From assembly GCA_039193385.1 (NCBI GenBank), contig JBCCWR010000043.1:1-17053 (forward strand): a stretch of DNA of 17,053 nt. Direction: 5' to 3'. Each line of letters starts with the position of its first letter. The first letter of the stretch is position 1. A program made the translations under genes and the position numbers. Below are positions 6,162-12,129 of the stretch, one piece after another. The notes under the pieces are model-generated. The model had not been told where the DNA came from, made no database searches, and was given only the letters and a program-made list of their open reading frames with translations. Source of the DNA: JBCCWR01 sp039193385 (GTDB lineage: Bacteria > Verrucomicrobiota > Verrucomicrobiia > Methylacidiphilales > JBCCWR01).

Positions 6162-7661
6162 ATGTTCGCCGCTTTTGTAAACACTTTTCGAATTCCTGAA
6201 TTACGTCAGAGAATTATTTTTACGCTAATCGTTCTTGTTTTTGTGCGTCTGGGATCTGCGATTCCATGCCCAGGCATTAACCCAGCAGTATTAGGCGAAT
6301 TCTTCCGCAATACAATCGAACAGAGTTCGCAAGGCAATGTCATTGGTATGATTAATCTCTTCAGTGGTGGGGCTTTGGAGAACTGCGCTATTTTTTCCCT
6401 GACAATTATGCCTTACATCAGTGCGAGTATTATTATGCAGCTGGCACAGGGTGTGATTCCCGCTCTTGGAAGACTTGCTCGTGAGGAAGGCGGACGTCAG
6501 AAAATCAATCAGTTCACGCGTCTGGGAACACTATTTTTATGTATCGTTCAGGGTTACCTTCTGGCACTGAGTTTTGAAAACCCTGAAAGAATTCCTATGC
6601 TTGCGGGCATCGGAGACGTTATGCAAAGCATGGGACCTCTTGTGCCGGAACCGGGCATTATGTTTCGTTTGATAACGGTTGTCTGTTTGACGGGGGGCAC
6701 GATGTTGATGATGTGGATGGGCGAGCAAATCACCCATCGTGGTATTGGAAACGGGGTTTCTTTAATCATCGCTGTAGGTATTCTTGCACAATTTCCTGCG
6801 GCACTTGTGCAAGGCTGGAATGCTTTCATTCCTCCTGCTGGTAGTGAGCGTGCTGCTCTTCCACCCCTTGTTCTAGTCTTATTGATCGCCTTTTTCTTTA
6901 TTGTTATTGCTGCTACGGTGATGATTATTCAGGCTATGCGCAAGATTCCTGTCTCTTATGCGAAGCAAATTCGTGGTAATAGAATGTTTCAAGGGCAAAC
7001 ATCTTACCTTCCACTAAAAGTAAATTATGCTGGTGTCATGCCCATTATTTTTGCCAGCGCTATTCTTATGTTTCCCGCGACAATGATCACCATGCTCTTT
7101 AGAGAATCCGAATTAGCCAATAAAATTGGCACTATGCTCAGCGGCGGTATGCTCTACTACACCTTGTATGGAACAATGATTTTTTTCTTCAGTTATTTCT
7201 GGGTTGCGATGGTTTTTAACCCCACTCAGATTGCAGACGATATGAAGCGTAATGGAGGCTTTGTTCCAGGTGTTCGCCCAGGTGACCCTACTGCACGTTT
7301 TCTTGATTTCTCAATGACACGTTTGACTTTCGCAGGGGCTATCTTCCTGGTTGCTCTATCGGTGATGCCGATGTTTGTAAATGGCATGATGCGTGTTCCT
7401 ATGATTACGGCCTCTTTCTTTGGCGGCACAAGCTTGCTGATTATTGTTGGGGTTATGCTCGATACTATGCGTCAGGCAGAAACGCACTTACTACAGAGGC
7501 ATTATGATGGATTTCTCAAGAAAGGACGTATTAAAGGGCGTTCAAGTATAGATCGATATCAAACGTCGGATACATTACCGGCAGAGCGTATCGGTTGGTT
7601 GCTTTTCATCGTAGGCGTCATCATCATAGGTGGTATCGTAGCGATGTTTGTTAACCAATAA
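6162..7661 (+). CDS. secY: Preprotein translocase channel subunit SecY, with an extra C-terminal membrane segment
   Basis: SecY is the protein-conducting channel of the inner membrane, working with SecE/SecG and with SecA or the ribosome. Ten expected membrane segments can be placed at roughly residues 18-34, 78-98, 122-140, 168-188, 197-217, 233-257, 288-312, 330-352, 386-404 and 412-434. The plug region is near 60-75 and the cytosolic loop GGFVPGVRPG at 365-374 is the conserved SecA/ribosome contact. Canonical SecY ends shortly after the ALKK..LKG-like stretch, matched here by FLKKGRIKGR (451-460). This protein continues for about 39 residues to 499, with a clear hydrophobic segment IGWLLFIVGVIIIGGIVAMF (477-496). 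That is an eleventh segment. No strong Shine-Dalgarno sequence is seen. adk, which often follows secY, is absent and map comes next. Confidence 0.97.
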   Translation: MFAAFVNTFRIPELRQRIIFTLIVLVFVRLGSAIPCPGINPAVLGEFFRNTIEQSSQGNVIGMINLFSGGALENCAIFSLTIMPYISASIIMQLAQGVIPALGRLAREEGGRQKINQFTRLGTLFLCIVQGYLLALSFENPERIPMLAGIGDVMQSMGPLVPEPGIMFRLITVVCLTGGTMLMMWMGEQITHRGIGNGVSLIIAVGILAQFPAALVQGWNAFIPPAGSERAALPPLVLVLLIAFFFIVIAATVMIIQAMRKIPVSYAKQIRGNRMFQGQTSYLPLKVNYAGVMPIIFASAILMFPATMITMLFRESELANKIGTMLSGGMLYYTLYGTMIFFFSYFWVAMVFNPTQIADDMKRNGGFVPGVRPGDPTARFLDFSMTRLTFAGAIFLVALSVMPMFVNGMMRVPMITASFFGGTSLLIIVGVMLDTMRQAETHLLQRHYDGFLKKGRIKGRSSIDRYQTSDTLPAERIGWLLFIVGVIIIGGIVAMFVNQ

Positions 7662-7685
7662 ATTGTTCTTTGAAATACCAGACAG

Positions 7686-8462
7686 ATGATACCCATAAAA
7701 ACGCCTGAGCAAATTGAGTTCATGCGCAGAAGTGGGCAGCTTGCACGAGAAATTCTAGACAAAGTTTCTTCTAAAGCAGCTCCTGGTGTCACAACGGGTG
7801 AAATAGATGATTACTGTGCCGAGCTAATTAAAGAGGCTGGGGCAATAAGCGCTTTTCTAGGTTATCGTGGATTTCCAGGCCATCTTTGTGTTTCTGTTAA
7901 TGAAGAAGTAGTTCATGGCATTGGCGGCAAAAAGAAACTCGCTTATGGTGATGTCGTAAAGCTAGATGTAGGCGTATTTCTCGATGGCTGGGTAGGAGAC
8001 AATGCTACCACAGTAGCAGTTGGAGCCATATCTCCAGAAGTGGAAAGACTCTTGCAGATTACCGAAGAATCACTCTACAGAGGCATAGATTTCGCTCGAC
8101 CCGGAAGAAAACTTGGAGATGTTTGCTCAGCCATTCAGAAGCATGTTGAAAAAAACGGCTACACTATCGTGCGAGAGTTTGTTGGTCATGGTGTGGGACG
8201 TTCATTACATGAAGAACCACAAGTGCCTAATTACGGTAAGCGTGGTTCAGGCCCTAAGCTGAAACCAGGCATGACATTGGCTATCGAGCCAATGGTGAAT
8301 ATGGGGCGATCCAGTGTGAAAATTTTATCAGATGGTTGGACAGTCATTACTTCGGATAAAAAGCCTTCGGCTCATTATGAGCATTCGGTTTTAGTTACAG
8401 ATAGTGATCCGGAAATTTTGACAGTCTCTCAAGAAGAGCTTTCTAGAAAAGTTAAAACTTAA
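7686..8462 (+). CDS. map: Methionine aminopeptidase, type I
   Basis: MetAP removes the initiator Met from nascent proteins on the ribosome using a dinuclear metal centre. All expected residues are visible: His77 in NEEVVHGIG, Asp94 in KLDVGVFLDGW, Asp105 in VGDNATT, His168 in FVGHGVGR, His175 in SLHEEP, Glu201 in AIEPMV and Glu232 in YEHSVLV. Length of 258 residues and the lack of a long insert place it in type Ia. It follows secY by 24 bases with no clear Shine-Dalgarno site. The map-rpmJ junction below it holds a structured 129-base gap and probably marks the border between the spc and alpha parts of the cluster. infA, often found after map, is absent. Confidence 0.97.
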   Translation: MIPIKTPEQIEFMRRSGQLAREILDKVSSKAAPGVTTGEIDDYCAELIKEAGAISAFLGYRGFPGHLCVSVNEEVVHGIGGKKKLAYGDVVKLDVGVFLDGWVGDNATTVAVGAISPEVERLLQITEESLYRGIDFARPGRKLGDVCSAIQKHVEKNGYTIVREFVGHGVGRSLHEEPQVPNYGKRGSGPKLKPGMTLAIEPMVNMGRSSVKILSDGWTVITSDKKPSAHYEHSVLVTDSDPEILTVSQEELSRKVKT

Positions 8463-8494
8463 TGAGGATGCTAGGAAAAAGAAATTTAAAAACC

Positions 8495-8531
8495 ACTTAA
8501 ATACGTTCTTGCAAGCAAGATGGATTTAAGT
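8495..8531 (+). promoter_or_regulatory. Bipartite stem-loop in the map-rpmJ leader
   Basis: In the 129-base gap between map and rpmJ, ACTTAAAT (8495-8502) pairs perfectly with ATTTAAGT (8524-8531). Inside it TCTTGC (8507-8512) pairs perfectly with GCAAGA (8515-8520). The two stems are separated by a small asymmetric internal loop (4 versus 3 bases), and the inner loop is only AA. No T-run follows, so it does not look like a standard terminator. A second, weaker pairing (TTCTCT 8546-8551 with AGAGAA 8568-8573) lies downstream. In E. coli the alpha operon leader is the S4 repressor target; by position this could serve the same role or be a processing site. Function is inferred, the pairing is seen. 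Confidence 0.5.
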
Positions 8532-8591
8532 AGTATTTCGTCCCTTTCTCTCCATAGGGGCAAAGATAGAGAATATATAAGGTAAATAAGT

Positions 8592-8708
8592 ATGAAAGTT
8601 AGAGCTTCAGTTAAGCGTAGAACGGCAGATTGTCAGGTTATACGCAGAAAAGGAAAAATTTATATTATAAATAAGAAAAATCCACGCCTTAAGCAAAGGC
8701 AAGGTTAA
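8592..8708 (+). CDS. rpmJ: 50S ribosomal protein L36, zinc-less form
   Basis: This short gene encodes 38 residues, beginning MKVRASVKRRTADC and ending in the family-typical PRLKQRQG. L36 is the smallest protein of the 50S subunit and normally folds around one Zn held by Cys11, Cys14, Cys27 and His33. Here these positions are Thr11, Cys14, Asn27 and Leu33, so three of four ligands are lost and zinc binding is not expected. Only Cys14 remains, paralleling the single relic Cys24 of S14 in the same cluster. It follows the structured leader after map and precedes rpsM by 15 bases, the standard position of rpmJ. An AAGGTAAATAAGT context precedes the ATG. Confidence 0.93.
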   Translation: MKVRASVKRRTADCQVIRRKGKIYIINKKNPRLKQRQG

Positions 8709-8723
8709 AAGAAAGATAAGACT

Positions 8724-9098
8724 ATGCCACGCGTATTAGGAGTAGATATTCCTGGAGATAAGAGAATAGAGATGTCCCTTCAGTACATCTATGGAGTTGG
8801 GGCATCCCGCGCCAGAGCAATTTTGGAGGAAGCTGAGGTAGATCCCGATCTGCGTGCGAAAGAACTTAATGACCACCAGATGAACCGCGTCATGTCAGTT
8901 ATCAGAGCGAATGACATTCTCGTTGAAGGTGATCTGCGTCGTGAGATTCAAGGGAACCTCAAGCGTTTGCAGGCTATTAATTGCTATCGCGGTATTCGTC
9001 ATAAAAAGCGTCTGCCAGTTCGCGGACAGAGAACATCAACAAACGCCCGGACTCGTAAAGGTCCTAGAAGAACAGTGGGTGTGGTACGTAAAAAATAA
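8724..9098 (+). CDS. rpsM: 30S ribosomal protein S13
   Basis: S13 is in the 30S head, contacts P-site tRNA and forms bridges to L5 and 23S rRNA. The sequence shows MPRVLGVDIPGDKRIEMSL, the helix-two-turn-helix element YIYGVGASRARAILEEAEVD (residues 23-42), the central NLKRLQAINCYRGIRHKKRLP motif (in two halves, residues 78-98) and the basic tail ending in KGPRRTVGVVRKK. Length of 124 residues is typical. It starts 15 bases after rpmJ and is the first large gene of the alpha operon. The separation to rpsK is 33 bases and contains no evident structure. Confidence 0.97.
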   Translation: MPRVLGVDIPGDKRIEMSLQYIYGVGASRARAILEEAEVDPDLRAKELNDHQMNRVMSVIRANDILVEGDLRREIQGNLKRLQAINCYRGIRHKKRLPVRGQRTSTNARTRKGPRRTVGVVRKK

Positions 9099-9131
9099 GG
9101 CGATGAGCCGCTAACGCAAAAAAAATTGACT

Positions 9132-9842
9132 ATGTCTGAAGAAAATCAAGAGAGTTTAAACGAGAAGGCTGAAGAAGCTAAACCTGCAAAAAAAGCTGCT
9201 AAAGCTGTGAAAAAAACAGCTGCCAAAAAGAAAATTAAAGAAGCAGAGCCTAAGCAAAAAGAAGAACCAACGGTTGCTAAAGAAGATAAGCCTACAGAGT
9301 CTAAAGCAAAAGATGCAGAAGCGCCCAAAACTGATTCTGTAAAATCTGAAGAAGCAAAACCCACCGCTAAGAAAAAGAGCAAAGCCCAAAAAGAGGATGC
9401 TAAAAAAGAAGATAAACCAGCCTCTGAGTCCCTAAATCTTTCACTGGATGAGGAGCTGCCCAAGCCGAAAATCGTCAAAGCGAAAGGCAGTAAAAACGTC
9501 TCTATAGGTATTGTTCATATCTCAGCCTCTTTCAATAATACTTTAGTGAGTGTGTCAGACGCACGTGGAAACGTGCTTGGCTGGTCGAGCTCTGGCAAGT
9601 GTGGGTTTCGTGGTTCTAAGAAATCTACAGCTTATGTCGCACAGGTTGTCGCCCAAGATGCATGTCGCCAAGCCATGTCACACGGATTAAAAGAAGTTGA
9701 AGTGCGTATGAAGGGTCCTGGTTCAGGCCGTGAGTCTGCAGTGCGTGCAGTTCAGGCTATTGGTTTAGAAGTTACTGCGATTAAAGATGTAACACCGATT
9801 CCTCATAACGGATGTCGCCTGCGTAAACAAAGACGCGTTTAA
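9132..9842 (+). CDS. rpsK: 30S ribosomal protein S11 with a very long N-terminal charged extension
   Basis: S11 lies in the 30S platform near the mRNA exit and Shine-Dalgarno helix. The core (about residues 114-236) is unmistakable: NVSIGIVHISASFNNTLVSV, GFRGSKKSTAYVAQVVAQ, RMKGPGSGRESAVRA and DVTPIPHNGCRLRKQRRV. Typical S11 has 125-130 residues; this one has 236. Residues 1-112 are a low-complexity region rich in Lys, Ala and Glu, with KKAAK-type repeats and no predicted fold. It contains no internal Met, so an internal ATG start giving a normal S11 is excluded. I chose ATG 9132 over an in-frame TTG at 9126 (two residues longer). Neither has a good Shine-Dalgarno site. Confidence 0.95.
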   Translation: MSEENQESLNEKAEEAKPAKKAAKAVKKTAAKKKIKEAEPKQKEEPTVAKEDKPTESKAKDAEAPKTDSVKSEEAKPTAKKKSKAQKEDAKKEDKPASESLNLSLDEELPKPKIVKAKGSKNVSIGIVHISASFNNTLVSVSDARGNVLGWSSSGKCGFRGSKKSTAYVAQVVAQDACRQAMSHGLKEVEVRMKGPGSGRESAVRAVQAIGLEVTAIKDVTPIPHNGCRLRKQRRV

Positions 9843-9866
9843 TTAATAAAAATAGGATATTGAAAT

Positions 9867-10475
9867 ATGGCACGCTATACAGGTCCCAGAAGTAAGATTA
9901 ACAGAAGATTTGGTTTACCTATCTACGGTGAGTCCAAGGCCCTAGAACGTCGTCCTTACCCTCCAGGTGTTCATGGAGCCAAAGGACGTCGCAAACAATC
10001 CGATTACGCTATCGCTATTGGTGAAAAACAGAAACTTAAGCATATGTATGGAGTTTTAGAGCGCCAATTCCGTCTTTACTTTGAGTCAGCACAACGTCGT
10101 CGTGGGGTTACTGGTGACACTCTTTTACAATTGTTGGAACAACGTCTGGATAATGTTGTATTTCGTTTAGGTTTTGCAACATCACGCCGTCTGGCTCGTC
10201 AAATGGTCAACCATGGCCACGTCAAAGTAAATGGAACCAAAGTTGATATTCCAAGTTACAGTTGTCGCGAGAGCGATGTGATCCAGATTAAAGATAGTCC
10301 TAAATCTCGTCAGATTGCAGAGCGAAGCCTTGAAGCATCTTCACTTACTCCTGTTCCAGACTGGCTGACGTTGCAGAAGGAGCAGCTAAGAGGTGTGGTT
10401 GAACGCATGCCGACTCGCGAAGAAATTGCTCCAATCGTTAACGAGCGATTGGTCGTCGAGTTGTATTCACGTTAA
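9867..10475 (+). CDS. rpsD: 30S ribosomal protein S4, cysteine-free N-terminal form
   Basis: S4 nucleates 30S assembly on the 5' domain of 16S rRNA and in many bacteria represses its own operon. The N-terminal part (MARYTGPRSKINRRFG, RRPYPPGVHG) lacks the Cys cluster of zinc-binding S4 forms. The S4 RNA-binding domain spans about residues 91-155 (EQRLDNVVFRLGFATSRRLA, then GHVKVNGTKVDIPSYSCRES). The C-terminal segment contains VPDWL and the end LVVELYSR. Length of 202 residues is standard. An AGGATAT purine stretch lies 7-11 bases before the ATG. It is followed by an 84-base gap with possible RNA structure before rpoA. Confidence 0.97.
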   Translation: MARYTGPRSKINRRFGLPIYGESKALERRPYPPGVHGAKGRRKQSDYAIAIGEKQKLKHMYGVLERQFRLYFESAQRRRGVTGDTLLQLLEQRLDNVVFRLGFATSRRLARQMVNHGHVKVNGTKVDIPSYSCRESDVIQIKDSPKSRQIAERSLEASSLTPVPDWLTLQKEQLRGVVERMPTREEIAPIVNERLVVELYSR

Positions 10476-10496
10476 CCTTTTGAATTAATAACAATC

Positions 10497-10543
10497 GCCG
10501 TTGGTCCTGTGTCTTATGGGTGTAAGATGGAGGGAAACCCGGC
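10497..10543 (+). promoter_or_regulatory. Possible structured leader between rpsD and rpoA
   Basis: The 84-base gap before rpoA is larger than most gaps of the cluster. GCCG (10497-10500) can pair with CGGC (10540-10543), and a hairpin TCTTA (10512-10516) with TAAGA (10523-10527) closes a 6-base loop. Between them GGTCC can partly pair with GGA and CC around the GGAGGGAAACC stretch. The rpoA ribosome binding site (AAGGAG, 10544-10549) follows directly, so folding could affect its access. I see no good promoter here. The structure was judged by eye and may be fortuitous. Confidence 0.3.
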
Positions 10544-10559
10544 AAGGAGATAAAAAATC

Positions 10560-11567
10560 ATGGCAATAAAACTAGGTAGATTCGAAATACCGAATCGTCT
10601 CGTCAAAGACGAAGAAACAGCTACGGATACGTATGCAAAATTTGAAGCAGAACCCTTTGAGGCCGGTTACGGTCACACACTGGGAAACTCACTGAGAAGG
10701 GCGCTTTTAAGTTCACTGGAAGGTGCAGCTATTACTTCAGCTAAGATTGAGGGTGCACTTCATGAATTTGCTACTCTTGATGGCGTCGTTGAGGATGCTA
10801 CCGATATTATCCTTAATCTTAAAAAGGTTCTGTTTAGATTACCTAGTCGTGATCCACGTATTTTGCTTTTGAATGTTAACAAAGAAGGACCAGTTACTGC
10901 GGGCGACATCCAACTAGATGCAGGCGTTGAAATTGTAAATCCTGATCAGGTTATTTGTACCTTGGATAAATCTCAAAAGTTCGAGGCTGAATTTGAGGTA
11001 AAAGTAGGACGTGGTTATGCAAGTGGTGAAGATAACAAGAGCGATGATCAGCCCATTGGTGTTATCTCCATAGATTCTATCTTCTCACCTGTGAGAAAAG
11101 TTAAATACGCCGTCACAGATACTCGAGTTGGTCAGCGCACAGATTACGATAAGCTTATCATGGAAGTATGGACTGATGGTCGTATGACGCCAGAAGACGC
11201 TTTATTACAAGCATCAGCTATTCTTCGTCATCACTTGGATATATTCGTTAACTTTGATAAAGAGCCGATTGAGTTTGAAGAGGCTAAGAAGGAAGTAAGC
11301 CAGGAAAATAGCGGTCTCAAGAAGTTGTTGAATATGAGTGTTAATGAAATTGAACTTTCAGTTCGTGCAGCAAATTGCCTGAATAACGCAAATATTACAA
11401 CAGTTGGACAGTTGGCTATGAAGTCTGAAGCTGAAATGTTAAAATACCGTAACTTCGGTAAGAAATCATTGAACGAAATTAAAGATAAGCTGACTCAGCT
11501 TGGTTTGTCTCTGGGTATGAAGTTTGAGCCTGGTCTTGTAGACACTGGCGAATTGACTGAGGAATAA
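10560..11567 (+). CDS. rpoA: DNA-directed RNA polymerase alpha subunit
   Basis: Alpha forms the dimer that nucleates assembly of core RNA polymerase and, through its C-terminal domain, contacts UP elements and activators. The N-terminal domain contains the dimerisation motif FEAGYGHTLGNSLRRALLSS (residues 33-52), the HEFATLDGVVEDATDIILNL segment (68-87) and DTRVGQRTDYDKL near 187-199. After a linker at about 238-255, the C-terminal helix-hairpin domain shows the DNA-binding RAANCL (269-274, Arg269 equivalent to E. coli Arg265) and YRNFGKKSLNEIKDKLTQLG (296-315). Length of 335 residues is close to the 329 of E. coli. The AAGGAG site is well placed. rplQ follows after 4 bases. Confidence 0.98.
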   Translation: MAIKLGRFEIPNRLVKDEETATDTYAKFEAEPFEAGYGHTLGNSLRRALLSSLEGAAITSAKIEGALHEFATLDGVVEDATDIILNLKKVLFRLPSRDPRILLLNVNKEGPVTAGDIQLDAGVEIVNPDQVICTLDKSQKFEAEFEVKVGRGYASGEDNKSDDQPIGVISIDSIFSPVRKVKYAVTDTRVGQRTDYDKLIMEVWTDGRMTPEDALLQASAILRHHLDIFVNFDKEPIEFEEAKKEVSQENSGLKKLLNMSVNEIELSVRAANCLNNANITTVGQLAMKSEAEMLKYRNFGKKSLNEIKDKLTQLGLSLGMKFEPGLVDTGELTEE

Positions 11568-11571
11568 TTCG

Positions 11572-12054
11572 ATGCGACACCGTAAGAAAACCCTTAAGCT
11601 TGGTAGAAAGTCTGAACACAGAGATGCACTGTTATCCAATTTATCAATAAGTTTGATAGCGCATGGTCGTATTACAACGACTATCACTAAAGCTAAGGCA
11701 CTACGCCCATTTGCAGAAAAATTAGTAACGCTTGGTAAGAAAGGTGATCTTCACCACCGCAGGTTAGCAGCATCTAAACTCAATGATAAAGATGCTGTTC
11801 GTAAACTTTTTTCTGAGATAGCTCCCGGCTTTAAAGAACGTGCTGGTGGTTATACTCGTATCTACAAGCTTGGACCGCGCAACAGTGATGCATCTGAGAT
11901 GGCTTTAATAGAATGGGTTGAAGCTGACTCTACCGCTACTCCTGATGTTGCAGATGCCTCACAGCAGGATTCTCAAGACCTCCCCAAGAAGGCTGCCAAA
12001 AAAGCGGCTAAAGATGTTGTGGAGGTTGAAGCAGAAAAGGTCGAAGAGAAGTAA
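11572..12054 (+). CDS. rplQ: 50S ribosomal protein L17 with C-terminal extension
   Basis: L17 lies near the tunnel exit of the 50S subunit. The core begins MRHRKKTLKLGRKSEHRDAL and continues with LSISLIAHGRITTTITKAKALRP, HHRRLAASKLNDKDAVRKLF and GGYTRIYKLGPRNSDASEMALIEWV (core 1-117). Bacterial L17 is normally 115-130 residues. Here residues 119-160 form an extra tail, first Thr/Ala/Asp/Ser-rich, then PKKAAKKAAKDVV, then an acidic Glu/Val/Lys end. It is the last gene of the cluster, 4 bases after rpoA, and a strong intrinsic terminator starts 33 bases after its stop. Confidence 0.96.
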   Translation: MRHRKKTLKLGRKSEHRDALLSNLSISLIAHGRITTTITKAKALRPFAEKLVTLGKKGDLHHRRLAASKLNDKDAVRKLFSEIAPGFKERAGGYTRIYKLGPRNSDASEMALIEWVEADSTATPDVADASQQDSQDLPKKAAKKAAKDVVEVEAEKVEEK

Positions 12055-12086
12055 ATTTCTCCTCGTTTTTAATATACGACATTTTC

Positions 12087-12118
12087 AAGCCTTCGGCATG
12101 TGCCGAAGGCTTTTGTTT
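12087..12118 (+). terminator. Intrinsic terminator of the ribosomal protein cluster
   Basis: AAGCCTTCGGCA (12087-12098) is fully complementary to TGCCGAAGGCTT (12101-12112). This gives a GC-rich stem of 11-12 pairs with a tiny loop, followed by TTTTGTTTT. This is a textbook rho-independent terminator on the + strand, placed just after rplQ. On the - strand the stem is followed by GAAAATG rather than a T-run, so it should be much weaker for the convergent gene ending at 12130. Confidence 0.92.
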
Positions 12119-12129
12119 TAAGTTTTTAT

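Noticed and set aside
8911..9114. 67-codon + strand frame inside rpsM.
   Set aside because: Out-of-frame shadow of the clear S13 gene with no family resemblance.
9146..9478. Open reading frames on the - strand opposite the S11 extension (also 9156-9389), encoding Phe/Ser/Leu-rich peptides.
   Set aside because: They are the antisense image of Lys/Ala/Glu codons; composition is low-complexity, there is no ribosome binding site, and the + strand frame continues into an unmistakable S11.
11918..12121. 67-codon + strand frame overlapping the 3' end of rplQ and the terminator.
   Set aside because: It runs through the terminator hairpin and is a frame shadow of the L17 tail.
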